NCBI GenBank assembly: GCA_012522445.1
Contig: JAAYKL010000046.1
Location: 1 to 64,000, forward strand
Source: Myxococcales bacterium
GTDB lineage: Bacteria; Myxococcota_A; Polyangia; JAAYKL01
Direction: 5' to 3'
Length of the DNA stretch: 64,000 nucleotides
Shown piece by piece: positions 16,109-26,551 of this stretch. Position 1 is the first letter of the stretch, and each line of letters begins with the position of its first letter. Made by a program: the position numbers and the translations under genes. The notes under the pieces are model-generated. The model was not told where the DNA came from. It saw only the letters and a list, made by a program, of their open reading frames with translations, and ran no database searches.

Positions 16109-17358
16109 GAGATGTGTACCCCTAGCGCTGTCAAATCCGAGAAAAAACCCGGATAGGATTTGTGCACGGCGTCGTCGCCGCGAATCGACAATGGCCCGTC
16201 TCCGGGCAGCGCCGCCACGGCACAGGCCATGGCGATGCGGTGATCTCCGTGGGCGTCCACGGTGGCTGCGCGCGGCCGACCACCGGTGATGTGCAGGCTG
16301 TCGTCTTGCACGGACAAGGCGATGCCCATGTGGCCAAATTCGCTCTGCAGTGTTTTGGCGCGGTCGCTCTCCTTGGTGGCGAGCCGGTGCACCCCCGCGA
16401 TGCGCGATGTCCCTGCGGCGTTGGCGGCCAAGGCCACCAGTGGCGGGAAGAGATCGGGGCAGTGGGCCGCGTCGAAATCGAAGGCCTGCAGGGCACCCCG
16501 GCGCACCGTGACACAGTCGCCGTCGATGTGCACGCGGGCACCGCACTGGGCCAGGGCGTCGAGGATGGCGCGATCGGCCTGGGCGGACTGGGCATCGAGG
16601 CCACACACGGAGACCGGTCCGGACAAGGCGCCGGCCACCAGCAAGGACGCCGCACCCGACCAATCGCCGGGCACCTGGTAGCGCAGGGGCGCGTAGGCCG
16701 TGTTGCCCGCAACGACGTAGTTTTCGAGTCGCTCGTCGGCCTCAATTTGGGCGCCGGCACTGCGCAGCAGGTCGAGGGTCATCTGCACGTACGGGCGGCT
16801 CTTGAGCCCGGGCGACTGAATGCGCAGCGGTTGGGCAGCGCGCGTGGCCGCCATGAGCAACCCCGTGAGAAATTGCGAGCTCGTGGTGCCGTCCACCGCG
16901 ACCTCGGTGCCCCGCAGCGGTCCCTGGATGTCGAGTGGTGGGAAGCCGCCTTGGGTGTGGCACGTCGTGCCCAGCGCGCGCAGGGGCGCCACCACCATAT
17001 CGACGGGACGCCGCTGCAAGGTGCCGCGCGCCACCAAGCGGTGGGGGCGATCAAAGAGGGCGGCGATGGCCGAAAACATGCGCAGGCAGAGACCGGATTC
17101 GCCGCAGGGGATCTCGACCTGGGGCGCATTGACACCGCTGTGTACGACGATCTCGTTGGGGTGGCGGGTGATGTCGGCGCCCAGGGCCAAGGCGGCACCC
17201 AAGGCGCTCTCGATGTCGTCGCAGAGGGCGCGGGTGTTGAGTTGGATGCGATTTTCGCCGGGGATGAGCGTCGCCAGCGCGATGGCGCGTTGGGCCATGC
17301 TCTTGGAGGGCGGCGCGTTCAATGTGCCGCTTGCGGTTCCCGGTGTGACGTGTTTCAT
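16105..17358 (-). CDS. aroA: 3-phosphoshikimate 1-carboxyvinyltransferase (EPSP synthase)
   Basis: A 417-residue enzyme that joins PEP to shikimate-3-phosphate. Motifs are APPSKSMAQRA at the N-terminus, CGESGLCLRMF (phosphate and PEP binding), DGTTSSQFLTGLL, RLATKESDR and HGDHRIAMA near the C-terminus. Length matches the family. It sits 50 bp after aroD in the supraoperon and overlaps aroC by four bases. The CGESGLCLRMF loop differs from the common GNAGTA(M/T)RP form, so it is not the textbook class I variant. I make no claim about inhibitor sensitivity. Confidence 0.93.
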   Translation of the reverse strand: MKHVTPGTASGTLNAPPSKSMAQRAIALATLIPGENRIQLNTRALCDDIESALGAALALGADITRHPNEIVVHSGVNAPQVEIPCGESGLCLRMFSAIAALFDRPHRLVARGTLQRRPVDMVVAPLRALGTTCHTQGGFPPLDIQGPLRGTEVAVDGTTSSQFLTGLLMAATRAAQPLRIQSPGLKSRPYVQMTLDLLRSAGAQIEADERLENYVVAGNTAYAPLRYQVPGDWSGAASLLVAGALSGPVSVCGLDAQSAQADRAILDALAQCGARVHIDGDCVTVRRGALQAFDFDAAHCPDLFPPLVALAANAAGTSRIAGVHRLATKESDRAKTLQSEFGHMGIALSVQDDSLHITGGRPRAATVDAHGDHRIAMACAVAALPGDGPLSIRGDDAVHKSYPGFFSDLTALGVHIS

Positions 17359-17408
17359 CGGCGTTCAGTCCCTGGTTTTGGGGCGGCGTACACCGCCGTC
17401 TCGGCATC

Positions 17409-18056
17409 TTACATGCCGGTCATTTCCCTGTATATGCCTTTCAAATGCGCCAGCGCGAGCTGCCCCGGCGCCGTGGCAGAGGCCGCATCCAGCGCGGCGA
17501 ATGTAAACGGCGCACCGAGGAAGGGCGCCGCAACGCGGGTGATGCGTCCGGGCGCTCCCATGCCGATGGCCAACACCGGCCGCGTACTGTCCATCAGCCC
17601 CAACAGCCGCGCGGCGTCGGCGGGGGAGTGGGCCTGGCACGCCACCTTGGCGCAATCGGCCCCGCGGGCAAAACACGCGTCGACAATTTCACGCAGGGTT
17701 CTCTCGTCCGGCGTGGCGTCGTAGTTGTGATACGAGACGATAACGCGGCGGTGCAGGGCCCGCGCCTGCTGCAAGACCGCCGTGCAAAACGCGTCGTCGG
17801 CCTCGACCTCGATGTCGACCCAGTGCGCCCCGGCTTTGAGGGCGTCGATGAGCACCGCGGCGCGCTCGGCCTCGGAGCGGTTGGGCGTGGGACGACAGGT
17901 GGCCAGCGTGGGCAAGTTTGTGCCGAAGAGCCGCGCCAGATCGCCGTCGCGCAACACCATGCCGTCCAGGCGGATCTCGGCCATCTCGAGCTCGGGCTGC
18001 CGCAGGAGGCGACACACCACATCGGCATCTTCATGCAACAGGGAGACGCAGATCAT
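17409..18056 (-). CDS. aroD: type I 3-dehydroquinate dehydratase
   Basis: A 215-residue Schiff-base dehydratase that converts 3-dehydroquinate to 3-dehydroshikimate. Seen are EIRLDGM (substrate-binding Glu/Arg), SYHNYDATP (catalytic His), CAKVACQA (Schiff-base Lys) and PGRITR. It is shorter than the usual 220-250 residues but has all key residues. The start overlaps the end of aroB by 26 bp, which suggests coupling. There is no aroE domain fused, and no separate aroE or aroK in this window. Confidence 0.92.
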   Translation of the reverse strand: MICVSLLHEDADVVCRLLRQPELEMAEIRLDGMVLRDGDLARLFGTNLPTLATCRPTPNRSEAERAAVLIDALKAGAHWVDIEVEADDAFCTAVLQQARALHRRVIVSYHNYDATPDERTLREIVDACFARGADCAKVACQAHSPADAARLLGLMDSTRPVLAIGMGAPGRITRVAAPFLGAPFTFAALDAASATAPGQLALAHLKGIYREMTGM

Positions 18057-19077
18057 CGAGTGTCCTTTCGAGTTCGTCGTAGGCGATGGGCACGGTCACC
18101 GCGTGGCCGATGGCGTCGAGCAACACGTAGTTCACGGTGTCGCTGGCGCGCTTTTTGTCCTTGCGCATGGCGTCCATCAGCGCGCGGCGGGGCACGTCGG
18201 CAGACACCGGAAGCCCGAGGCGCCGCAGTACGTTTTCGATGCGCTGCGCGTCTTCGGGCGCGAGCATTTGGCGCTGCACCGACAGATGTGCCGCCACCAC
18301 CATGCCGATGGATACAGCAAACCCGTGGGGCATCTGCGTGCGCTTTTCAACGGCGTGTCCGTAAGTGTGCCCCAAGTTGAGCAGGCGCCGCTCGCCGGTT
18401 TCAAACTCGTCGCGGTTAACGATATCTACCTTTACTTTGGCCGCCCGGGCCAGCACCTCGGCCAGGTGCCCGTCGCGCTGGGTGGCGACCAATTGCGGAC
18501 CGTGCGCTTCGAGGCGCGCGAACAGCTCCGCGTCGGCGATGAGCCCCGACTTGACCACCTCGGCGAGCCCGTTGACGAACTGCTGCGCGGGCAGGGTGGC
18601 CAACAGCGATGTGTCGTTGATCACAAACGCGGGCTGCCGGATGGTGCCCACCATGTTTTTGTAGCCCTGGATGTTCACGCCGTTTTTGCCGCCGATGGCC
18701 GCGTCGACCTGGGCGAGCACCGTGGTGGCCACAAAGCCGCAGGGCAGTCCGCGCAATAGGGTTGCGGCCACAAAGCCCGCCAAGTCGGTCACCATGCCGC
18801 CGCCAATGCCCACGATGAGCGCGTCGCGATCGATTTCGGCGGCGATGAGGCGCTCGTAAATGCGTTCGACATCGGCGAGGTTTTTGCTCGACTCCCCCGC
18901 CGGCACCACGACCACATCGTCGGCAGCGGGGAAGCGCGCCCCGTGGTGTTGAAACACGTTTTCATCGGTGATGATGAAGAGCCGCCGCGCCCCGCGCAGT
19001 TCGGCGAGGGCATCGATGGACCCGTCGACGTAAATGGTGCTGCGCCCATTGCGGCCGTCGATGTGCAAGGGGCTCAT
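18031..19077 (-). CDS. aroB: 3-dehydroquinate synthase
   Basis: A 348-residue NAD- and metal-dependent enzyme that cyclises DAHP to 3-dehydroquinate. Motifs are PAGESSKN, GIGGGMVTDLAGFVAAT (NAD binding), TTVLAQVDAAIGGKNGVN, GLAEVVKSGLI, and the zinc ligands in NLGHTYGHAVE. The ATG at 19077 overlaps the last base of the aroF stop codon. Longer in-frame starts lack conserved sequence. It is the second shikimate step and directly follows the first-step gene. Confidence 0.95.
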   Translation of the reverse strand: MSPLHIDGRNGRSTIYVDGSIDALAELRGARRLFIITDENVFQHHGARFPAADDVVVVPAGESSKNLADVERIYERLIAAEIDRDALIVGIGGGMVTDLAGFVAATLLRGLPCGFVATTVLAQVDAAIGGKNGVNIQGYKNMVGTIRQPAFVINDTSLLATLPAQQFVNGLAEVVKSGLIADAELFARLEAHGPQLVATQRDGHLAEVLARAAKVKVDIVNRDEFETGERRLLNLGHTYGHAVEKRTQMPHGFAVSIGMVVAAHLSVQRQMLAPEDAQRIENVLRRLGLPVSADVPRRALMDAMRKDKKRASDTVNYVLLDAIGHAVTVPIAYDELERTLDDLRLPVA

Positions 19078-19889
19078 CACGGCAGGGACTCCATGGCGTG
19101 CTGCAGCGCGCGGATGTTCTTCATGTAGCGCACGAAGAGCTCGGGCGGCATGGACTGCTCGCCGTCGCACAGCGCCTCGTCGGGACAGGGATGTACCTCA
19201 ACGGCCAGACCGTCGGTGCCGCTGGCAATGGCCGCCAACGACATGGGCTCGATGAGGCTCAGGCGCCCCGTGGCGTGGGTGGGGTCGACGATGACCGGCA
19301 GGTGCGAGAGCTGACGCGCCGCTACCATGGCGCTGAGGTCCAGCGTGTTGCGCGTGTAGCGCTCGAAGGTGCGGATGCCGCGCTCGCACAGCACGACATT
19401 GGGGTTGCCCTCGCTCAAGATGTACTCGGCGCAGTTGAGCCACTCCTCGATGGTGGAGTACATGCCGCGCTTGAGCAGCACCGGCCGCTCCTGGCGCCCC
19501 ACTTCGAGCAGCAGCGAAAAGTTTTGCATGTTGCGCGCGCCGATTTGCAGCATGTCGACATATTCGGCGACCCACGAGACATCGCGCGTGTCGATGACCT
19601 CGGTCACCGTGGGCAGGCCGGTGATCTCCGAGGCCTTGCGCAAAATCTTGAGGCCTTCCAGGCCGAGTCCCTGAAAGGCATACGGCGATGTGCGGGGCTT
19701 GAAGGCGCCGCCGCGCAACATATCGGCGCCCGCCTCTTTCACGGCGATGGCGGCTTCGATGGTCTGCTTCTCGCTCTCGACGCTGCACGGGCCGGCGATG
19801 ACCACCAGGCGATCGCCAAAGACCGCGGTGCCCGCTTGCACCAGCGTGCGTTTTTTGTTCCCGAGTGTTGCCATTTTCAAGTTTTTCAT
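19077..19889 (-). CDS. aroF: 3-deoxy-7-phosphoheptulonate (DAHP) synthase, type I-beta
   Basis: A 270-residue enzyme that condenses PEP and erythrose-4-phosphate, the entry step to aromatic biosynthesis. It has [41 protein letters not shown] and DPTHATGR, as in the KDO8P-synthase-like beta class. It has no N-terminal ACT-like domain and no fused chorismate mutase, which are the usual feedback modules of this class. The enzyme core may therefore be unregulated by allostery, and control may fall on the operon attenuator (inference). It lies 4 bp downstream of trpA. Confidence 0.93.
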   Translation of the reverse strand: MKNLKMATLGNKKRTLVQAGTAVFGDRLVVIAGPCSVESEKQTIEAAIAVKEAGADMLRGGAFKPRTSPYAFQGLGLEGLKILRKASEITGLPTVTEVIDTRDVSWVAEYVDMLQIGARNMQNFSLLLEVGRQERPVLLKRGMYSTIEEWLNCAEYILSEGNPNVVLCERGIRTFERYTRNTLDLSAMVAARQLSHLPVIVDPTHATGRLSLIEPMSLAAIASGTDGLAVEVHPCPDEALCDGEQSMPPELFVRYMKNIRALQHAMESLP

Positions 19890-19893
19890 TTCG

Positions 19894-20727
19894 TCACTCT
19901 TTCCATACGTTGGGTTCGCGTTTTGTAACGCGTTTCATTTTTTCGACAAAGGGTGAAAGTGCCACCCGCAAATCTCCGCGTTGCAAAAAAACCTGGTGTA
20001 CCATGTCGACGACTCTGGAACCGCTGATGGCGCCCGCAGCACCGGCCTGCACGACCTGGGCGACGTGGGACGGTTCGCCGATGCCAAACCCCACAACGGG
20101 ACGCACGGCACCCGCGGCCTTGAGCCGGGCAATGGTGGCGCGAAAATCGCCCGTCAGGTGCGCGTTGCAACCCGTCACGCCGCTGCGCGACACGACATAC
20201 GTGTAGCCCCGGGAGCGCTGGGCAATGCGGCGCAGCGCTTCGTCCGGGGCGTCGGGGGGCGCGATAAAGACCGGGCACACGCCGCACTGTTCGGCCTGGG
20301 CGGCATACGCGTCCGCTTCGGCGATGGGCAGATCCGCGGTCAGCACGGCGTCGATGCCCGCCGCAAAGACGCGTTGAAAGTACACGTCGAACGGCTGCTG
20401 AAACACCGCGTTGGCATAGGTGAGAATGCCCACGGGCACCGCGCTGTTTTGCCGGCGCAATTGCGCGATGAGCGCAAAGCAGTCACCGGGTGTTACGCCA
20501 GCGGCCAGCGCGCGGTTGACCGCCGCCTGCACCACGGGTCCATCCGCCGTGGGGTCCGAAAAGGGAATGCCCAACTCCAGGGCATCGGCGCCGGCATCTA
20601 TCAACCCCTGGGCCGCCGCCAGAAACAACTCCGGCGTCGGATCGCCCACCACGAGAAAGGGGATGAACGCCCCGCGGTTTTCCGCATCTGTGCGCGCAAA
20701 CATCTCGGCATAGCGATGCCCTATCAT
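19894..20727 (-). CDS. trpA: tryptophan synthase alpha chain
   Basis: A 277-residue TIM-barrel subunit that releases indole from indole-3-glycerol phosphate and channels it to TrpB. The catalytic Glu is in [11 protein letters not shown] and the second acid is in [16 protein letters not shown] and GFGIGEP form the phosphate site. The start overlaps the trpB stop codon (ATGA). It is the last trp gene before the aro genes of the supraoperon. Confidence 0.96.
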   Translation of the reverse strand: MIGHRYAEMFARTDAENRGAFIPFLVVGDPTPELFLAAAQGLIDAGADALELGIPFSDPTADGPVVQAAVNRALAAGVTPGDCFALIAQLRRQNSAVPVGILTYANAVFQQPFDVYFQRVFAAGIDAVLTADLPIAEADAYAAQAEQCGVCPVFIAPPDAPDEALRRIAQRSRGYTYVVSRSGVTGCNAHLTGDFRATIARLKAAGAVRPVVGFGIGEPSHVAQVVQAGAAGAISGSRVVDMVHQVFLQRGDLRVALSPFVEKMKRVTKREPNVWKE

Positions 20728-21911
20728 GGACCCACCTCTCTTTCTTTCAGCGCCTGGGACACGGTGTCCAGGTCCTTGTCTCCGCGGCCCGACAAATTCA
20801 CGACCAACACGGTTTCCCGCGTCGCCGCTTGGGCCATCTGCATCGCAAAGGCCAGCGCGTGCGCCGATTCCAACGCCGGGATGATGCCCTCCTGACGCGA
20901 CAGGGCCACAAAGGCGTCCAGGGCCATGTCATCTGTGACGCCGACGTAACGCGCCCGGCCGCTCTGCATCAAGTGCACGTGCTCGGGACCGACGCCCGGA
21001 TAATCCAATCCCGCCGAGATGGACCACGACTCCTGCACTTGCCCATGGGCGTCCTGCAGCACATAGGTGTGGGCGCCGTGCAGCACACCGGGACGTCCCT
21101 TTTGCAGCGTGGCGCCGTGGTGTTCGGTATCCAGACCGCGACCGGCGGGTTCGACGCCGATCAACGCCACATCCGCATCCGGTACAAACGCGTGAAAGGC
21201 GCCGATGGCATTGGAACCGCCGCCCACACAGGCGATCACCGCGTCGGGCAAGCGCCCTTCGGCAGACAGCATTTGTCTTTTGATCTCCGCGCCGATCACC
21301 TTTTGAAAGTCGCGCACCATCGTGGGAAAGGGATGGGCGCCCGCCGCCGTACCCAATAGGTAATGGGTGTCGGCATAATGCTGCGACCAATCGCGCAGGG
21401 CTTCGTTGATGGCGTCTTTCAGCGTGCGCGATCCGGCGTCGACGCGCACCACTTCGGCGCCGAGCATCTGCATGCGGAACACATTGGCCGCCTGCCGCTC
21501 CGCATCCTTGGCCCCCATGTAAATGCGCGTGGTCATCCCCAACAGGGCGCCGACCAAAGCCGTGGCCACGCCGTGCTGTCCCGCTCCGGTCTCGGCGATC
21601 AGGCGGCGCTTGCCCATGCGCTTGGCCAACAAGCCCTGGCCGAGCACCTGGTTGGTTTTGTGGGCGCCCCCGTGCAGCAAATCTTCGCGCTTGAGATAGA
21701 GGCGCACCCGGGTGTCGGCGCAGAGGTTGCGGCAGCGGTACAAGGGCGTGGGACGTCCCGCATAGTCCCGCAGCAACAGCGCGAGCTCCGCCTGGAAGGA
21801 CGCATCGTTTTGCGCGTCCAAAAACGCCGCTTCGAGCTCCTCCAGCACGTGGTACAAAATCTCGGGCACATAGGCGCCGCCAAACACACCAAATCGGCCG
21901 TTCTCTCTCAT
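20724..21911 (-). CDS. trpB: tryptophan synthase beta chain
   Basis: A 395-residue PLP enzyme that condenses indole and serine. The PLP Lys is in [20 protein letters not shown] and the Gly-rich phosphate loop GGGSNAIG are present. Length and the [12 protein letters not shown] opening fit TrpB1, the TrpA-dependent type. The ATG at 21911 overlaps the trpCF stop codon by four bases, and the stop codon in turn overlaps trpA. Confidence 0.97.
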   Translation of the reverse strand: MRENGRFGVFGGAYVPEILYHVLEELEAAFLDAQNDASFQAELALLLRDYAGRPTPLYRCRNLCADTRVRLYLKREDLLHGGAHKTNQVLGQGLLAKRMGKRRLIAETGAGQHGVATALVGALLGMTTRIYMGAKDAERQAANVFRMQMLGAEVVRVDAGSRTLKDAINEALRDWSQHYADTHYLLGTAAGAHPFPTMVRDFQKVIGAEIKRQMLSAEGRLPDAVIACVGGGSNAIGAFHAFVPDADVALIGVEPAGRGLDTEHHGATLQKGRPGVLHGAHTYVLQDAHGQVQESWSISAGLDYPGVGPEHVHLMQSGRARYVGVTDDMALDAFVALSRQEGIIPALESAHALAFAMQMAQAATRETVLVVNLSGRGDKDLDTVSQALKEREVGP

Positions 21912-23305
21912 CCCGGTATCTCCTCGTTGTTTTCGGGGCCTGGGGTTTTGGGCGACAACGCCCTGCCGGTGCCGCGCAGCGCCTGCATGAAGCGCGACAA
22001 TGCACCGACATCTTTCACGCCCGGCGCCGATTCCACCCCCGAGTTGACGTCCAGGCCAAACGCGCCGCATCCCGCCGCCGCATCCGCATTTTCCGGCGTC
22101 AGCCCACCGGCCAAAAGATGTTCGGACAAATCGATGCCGCGCAGCAGCGACCAATCAAAGGCGACGCCACCGCCCGGCTGCACCGCATCGAAGAGCACGC
22201 GATCGGCGCAGGACACCAGCGCGGGGGGCCTTCCATTTACCGGCACCGCCTTCCATATCTCGCCGTCGCCGATGCGCGACCGCAACGGCGCCACAAACGA
22301 CGCGTCTTCGCGCCCGTGCAACTGAACGGCGTGCAGGCCGAGTTCTTCCACGCACGACGCGATGAAGTCTGCTGGCTGATCCACAAACACCCCCACGAGC
22401 GGCAGCGAGACCTCGCGAGCGATTTGTGCGGCTTGGGTGCGCGACACACACCGCGGCGACGCCGGCGCGAAGATCAGCCCTCCCCACGTAACCCCCGCCG
22501 CATGTGCGTACTGCGCGTCTTCGGCGCGGGTCAATCCACACAGCTTCACGCGGCCGTACACCAGGGCGTTCACGGCGGCGCGCAAGTCGCGTTGCGCCAT
22601 CAACGCGCTGCCCACGAGAAATGCATCCACCTGGGGACGGAGACGGCGCACATCCCGGTGGTGGGCGATGCCCGACTCGGACACCAGCACCCGGTCGGCG
22701 GGAATGCGCGAGGCCAATCGCTGCGTGGTGTCGAGGTCGACGCGAAACGAATCGAAGTCGCGGTTGTTTATGCCGATAATGCGCGCCCCAAGCCGTACGG
22801 CGCGATCGATCTCCATCTCGTTGTGCACCTCCACCAGCGCGTCCATTCCCAGCGAACGGGCCGCCGCAAAACAACGCGAGAAGGCAGCGGCGTCCAACAA
22901 GCGCATCATCAGCAACACCGCATCGGCGCCGTATTGCCGCGCTTCATACACCTGGAACACATCTACGACGAAGTCTTTGCAGAGCACGGGCACGGACACC
23001 GCCGAGCGCACCCGCGACAGAAACGACAAATGCCCCTGAAAGAAGGTCTCGTCGGTCAGCACCGAGATGGCGTCCGCGGTCTCGCTGTAAACGCGGGCAA
23101 TGGCGGCGGGATCGAAATCCGCCCGGATCAAGCCGCGGGACGGCGATGCCTTCTTGCACTCCAAAATGAAACCGGTGTGCGGCTGCCGCAAGACGTCCTC
23201 CAGGCTTCGTTCAGAGGGCGCGAGATGCGTCGGAGGCCGCCAATTCCGGGGTTTGCGCGCCGCTACCTCCTGGCGTTTGCGCGCCGCGATGTCTTCAAAC
23301 CGCAT
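21908..23305 (-). CDS. trpCF: fused indole-3-glycerol phosphate synthase / phosphoribosylanthranilate isomerase
   Basis: A 465-residue two-domain enzyme. The N-terminal TrpC half (about 1-250) has [25 protein letters not shown] and VSESGI. The C-terminal TrpF half (about 255-450) has [25 protein letters not shown] and [15 protein letters not shown]. It catalyses two successive steps. The fusion order is that of enteric bacteria. The start was taken at the ATG at 23305, which overlaps the end of trpD by 11 bp and begins at the conserved helix. Confidence 0.96.
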   Translation of the reverse strand: MRFEDIAARKRQEVAARKPRNWRPPTHLAPSERSLEDVLRQPHTGFILECKKASPSRGLIRADFDPAAIARVYSETADAISVLTDETFFQGHLSFLSRVRSAVSVPVLCKDFVVDVFQVYEARQYGADAVLLMMRLLDAAAFSRCFAAARSLGMDALVEVHNEMEIDRAVRLGARIIGINNRDFDSFRVDLDTTQRLASRIPADRVLVSESGIAHHRDVRRLRPQVDAFLVGSALMAQRDLRAAVNALVYGRVKLCGLTRAEDAQYAHAAGVTWGGLIFAPASPRCVSRTQAAQIAREVSLPLVGVFVDQPADFIASCVEELGLHAVQLHGREDASFVAPLRSRIGDGEIWKAVPVNGRPPALVSCADRVLFDAVQPGGGVAFDWSLLRGIDLSEHLLAGGLTPENADAAAGCGAFGLDVNSGVESAPGVKDVGALSRFMQALRGTGRALSPKTPGPENNEEIPG

Positions 23306-24305
23306 GGGACAACCTCGCGAAATGCTCCAGGCGCGCTGCACAACCGCCGCCTGTCAACGCGTCCATCGCCAAATCTGTTCCCTCGCGGATGTCGGCCGCC
23401 AATCCGGCCACCATGGCCAACGCACCCGCATTCATGGCCACCACCGCGTTTTGCGCATCGGTGCCCTGCCCTTCAAAAATGCGCCGCAAGACGACGGCAT
23501 TTTCACGGGCGCCTCCCCCGCGGATCTCGGTGAGACAAAAGCGCTTGAGGCCTGCATCCGTTGGCGAAAATGTCAACCGCTGCAACGCGCCGTCCCGGTA
23601 CCAGACCGCCTGCGTCGGGCCGTGAACCGCCACTTCATCGAGGCCGCTGCCGTGCACCACCATGGCACTGCGGCACCCCAAGGCGCCGAGCACCTTCGCA
23701 ACGGGTTCCAGCAACGCCGGATCGTACACCCCCATGATCTGCACGGACGGCCGCGCCGGATTGACGAGTGGTCCCAAGAGGTTCATCACCGTGCGCACCC
23801 CCAACGCCTGGCGCACCGGCCCGGCAAAGCGCAACCCCGGATGATTTTGCGGCGCGTACAAAAAGCAAATGCCCGCCTCGTCCAGACAGCGCCGCGAGGT
23901 GTCGTTCGCGGCGTCGATGCGCACCCCCAAGGCCTCGAGCACATCGGCCGAACCGCACTGCGACGAGACGGAGCGGTTGCCGTGCTTCACCATGCGCACG
24001 CCCATCTCGGCGGCCACCACGGCTGTCGCTGTCGAGACATTGATGGTGTGAGCGCCATCGCCGCCCGTTCCACAGGAGTCTGCCGTGTCGTAATGCGGCC
24101 GTTCAAAAGGCGCGCAGGAGTTTCGCAGCGCGCGCGCGGCACCGATCACCTCGGTGGTGTGTTCGCCCTTGGTGCGCAAACCGATGAGCAGCGCCGCAAT
24201 TTGTGCCGCGTCGAGTTCGCCCTGCACCATGGCGCAGAAGGCCCTCTCCGCTTCGTCGGCAGAGAGATCTTCGCGATTGCTGATTTTGTCGAGAAGCACC
24301 TTCAT
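23295..24305 (-). CDS. trpD: anthranilate phosphoribosyltransferase
   Basis: A 336-residue enzyme that joins anthranilate to PRPP. The PRPP-binding CGTGGDGAHTINVST, the VKHGNRSVSSQCGSADVLEALG motif and the LGPLVNPARP stretch are all present. It is a separate protein here, not fused to TrpG as in enterics. The ATG at 24305 overlaps the trpG stop codon. Confidence 0.96.
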   Translation of the reverse strand: MKVLLDKISNREDLSADEAERAFCAMVQGELDAAQIAALLIGLRTKGEHTTEVIGAARALRNSCAPFERPHYDTADSCGTGGDGAHTINVSTATAVVAAEMGVRMVKHGNRSVSSQCGSADVLEALGVRIDAANDTSRRCLDEAGICFLYAPQNHPGLRFAGPVRQALGVRTVMNLLGPLVNPARPSVQIMGVYDPALLEPVAKVLGALGCRSAMVVHGSGLDEVAVHGPTQAVWYRDGALQRLTFSPTDAGLKRFCLTEIRGGGARENAVVLRRIFEGQGTDAQNAVVAMNAGALAMVAGLAADIREGTDLAMDALTGGGCAARLEHFARLSHAV

Positions 24306-24937
24306 GGCCGCCCCCGTACATCTTCGGCGTCCATGTCTGCCGCCCACGAAATGACGTTTTCGATGATGCGGCCGCCCTGGGGCGTCAGGATGGACTCCGG
24401 GTGAAACTGCACGCCAAACATCGGACGCACGCGGTGTGTCACCGCCATGGGAATGTCGTCGCAGCGGGCTGCGATCTCAAACAGCCGCTCATCTGGATAC
24501 GCCACCAAGGAGTGGTAACGCCCCGCAGTGATCTCGCCGCCCAGACCCTGAAAGAAAGGCGCGGAGGCGTTGACCGCAATGCGCGAAGCTTTGCCATGCG
24601 CGATGACAGGGCTGCGCGTCACGGTGCCACCCATGGCCGCGACGATGACCTGGTGCCCCAGGCACACCCCGAAGACGGGCACTTCCGCTGGCACGCACTG
24701 CACCAACGCGAGGCTACATCCCGCGGTTTGTGGCGTCCCAGGGCCGGAGGAGATCACCAACAGCCGCGGCTTGGGCATGTCGTCCAATATCCGCAAGGCC
24801 TCCGCCGCCGGAATATCGTTGCGGTGAACCGCGGTGTGGCATTCTCGTTTTGCGAATTCATCGACGAGGTTGGCGGCAAAGGAACCGCGGTTGTCGATGA
24901 ACAAAACATTGACTTTGGATTGAGGGCGCGGGCTCAT
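24302..24937 (-). CDS. trpG: anthranilate synthase glutamine amidotransferase subunit
   Basis: A 211-residue class I glutaminase that feeds ammonia to TrpE. The catalytic Cys is in GVCLGHQ, the His/Glu pair is in GVQFHPESI, and the oxyanion-type SSGPGTPQ is present. Length fits stand-alone TrpG. The start overlaps the trpE stop codon by four bases, so the two subunits are made in a coupled way. Confidence 0.95.
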   Translation of the reverse strand: MSPRPQSKVNVLFIDNRGSFAANLVDEFAKRECHTAVHRNDIPAAEALRILDDMPKPRLLVISSGPGTPQTAGCSLALVQCVPAEVPVFGVCLGHQVIVAAMGGTVTRSPVIAHGKASRIAVNASAPFFQGLGGEITAGRYHSLVAYPDERLFEIAARCDDIPMAVTHRVRPMFGVQFHPESILTPQGGRIIENVISWAADMDAEDVRGRP

Positions 24938-26532
24938 ACGGCACCTCCCTCTGCAATGGCGATGGCGCGCAAAACCGCCATGGCCTTGGCGCGCGTTTCA
25001 GCGGTCTCCACGTCGGCATCGGAGTCAAACACCACCCCGGCACCAGCGCGAACATAGGCCTTGTTGTCGCGTACCAGCGCCGCCCGAATGACGATGGCCG
25101 TGTCCAATGCGCCATCGGAGGTGAGGTAGCCCACCGCACCGCCGTAGGGTCCGCGTTTGTCGTATTCGCGTTCGCGCAGCAGCTTGGCGGCTTCGATTTT
25201 GGGCGCGCCCACCAGGGTGCCCATGTTGGACGACGCGAGCAGGGCCTGGAGCGCGTCACGGTCGGGATGCAGCTCGCCTTCCACCACCGAGACCAAGTGC
25301 ATGACATGGGCATACCGCTCCACCTCCAAGAGCGACGTGACGACACGCGTTCCCACGCGGCTAATGCGCGCGATGTCATCGCGGGCCAGGTCCACCAGCA
25401 TCATGTGTTCGGCCACCTCTTTCGCATTTAGCTTGAGCTCTGCTTCGAGGCGGCTGTCGAGGTCGCTATCCACCTCGCCCTGAGCGTTCACCCCGCGCGG
25501 GCGCGTGCCGGCAATGGGATGGATGGAAACCCGCAAGGGCCGACCGCGCACCTTGACGCTGGTCTCCGGCGAAGCGCCGAACAAGGCGAACTGCGGCGTT
25601 TGCACATAAAAGAGATACGGACTCGGATTGCACTGGCGCAAGGCGCCGTAGGCGCGAAACGCATCGCGGCACGGCATGCAAAACGTGCGCGACGGCACCA
25701 CTTGAAAGATATCTCCACGCGCGATGTGCGCCACCATGTCATCCACGCATTTGGCATACGCCGCGTCGTTCAGGTCCACGCCAATCGACGCCTCCCAATC
25801 GCGCGGCAGCGCCTTGTCCACGGCCTGCAGCGGCGCGGACGAGACACCGGCGATCACATCCACCAGACCGTCGGCGCGTCGACCGTCCTCGGCGTAGCGC
25901 TTGTCGTAACTGGTGGCGTGATAACCGTGGATCAACACGTGCGCGGTGTGGGTCTCGTGTGCGACCACCACCACGATCTCCGGCAGATAAAACACGAAAT
26001 CGGGAAAGCCGTGGTTGTCCCGCTGGGCGTGGGGCAACGCCTCCAGGTAATCGATGTGGTCGTAGGCCAAAACCCCCGGCAGGTGCAGACGCTTTCGCAC
26101 ATCGTCACTGCCCAGGTTCCATCCGTAGGCAAACAGGCGGATCACATCGGCGGGTGCGGGTGACGACACGAGGCCCGCCACAGAAGACGACGTCTTCACA
26201 TCGGTGGTGTCGCGGAAGTGAACGGTGACGTCGCCGCCCTCTTCGACCAGATCGCCGAGCTGCTGCAACGACGGGCGCAAGGCCGCAATGGCCCCCCGTC
26301 CATTCACCGACAGGGCCTGCACCGCCACGCTTCGGGCACGGCATTCCAGGCGAACGGCGTTCTGAATAAACAGCAAACTCTGCGTGTTGTTGCGACCGTT
26401 GCCATCCATGGATTCAAACAGCAGCGTATCGTTGCGCGTCCCCGAAAGCGCTCGAAACAACGCGTGGGAATCCGCGCAGCACGAACCGCTGCGCAAGACG
26501 GTGTAAGCGTTCATTTTGTTTTTCTGCTGCAT
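24934..26532 (-). CDS. trpE: anthranilate synthase component I
   Basis: A 532-residue chorismate-binding enzyme that starts the tryptophan branch. Similarity to the enteric TrpE runs full length. The N-terminal tryptophan-binding motif (LLES in E. coli) reads LLFESMD with the key Ser kept. The catalytic domain has IFQVVPSRTF, NPSPYLFY, GASPETSVK, PIAGTRPRG, LVDLARDD, MGTLVGAPK, YGGAVGYL and RAGAGVV. The ATG at 26532 was chosen because AAAGGG lies eight bases upstream. An ATG at 26514 is an alternative. It is the first enzyme gene of the supraoperon, 20 bp after the attenuator U-run. Confidence 0.96.
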   Translation of the reverse strand: MQQKNKMNAYTVLRSGSCCADSHALFRALSGTRNDTLLFESMDGNGRNNTQSLLFIQNAVRLECRARSVAVQALSVNGRGAIAALRPSLQQLGDLVEEGGDVTVHFRDTTDVKTSSSVAGLVSSPAPADVIRLFAYGWNLGSDDVRKRLHLPGVLAYDHIDYLEALPHAQRDNHGFPDFVFYLPEIVVVVAHETHTAHVLIHGYHATSYDKRYAEDGRRADGLVDVIAGVSSAPLQAVDKALPRDWEASIGVDLNDAAYAKCVDDMVAHIARGDIFQVVPSRTFCMPCRDAFRAYGALRQCNPSPYLFYVQTPQFALFGASPETSVKVRGRPLRVSIHPIAGTRPRGVNAQGEVDSDLDSRLEAELKLNAKEVAEHMMLVDLARDDIARISRVGTRVVTSLLEVERYAHVMHLVSVVEGELHPDRDALQALLASSNMGTLVGAPKIEAAKLLREREYDKRGPYGGAVGYLTSDGALDTAIVIRAALVRDNKAYVRAGAGVVFDSDADVETAETRAKAMAVLRAIAIAEGGAV

Positions 26533-26551
26533 TAACGCGTCCCTTTTTGGC

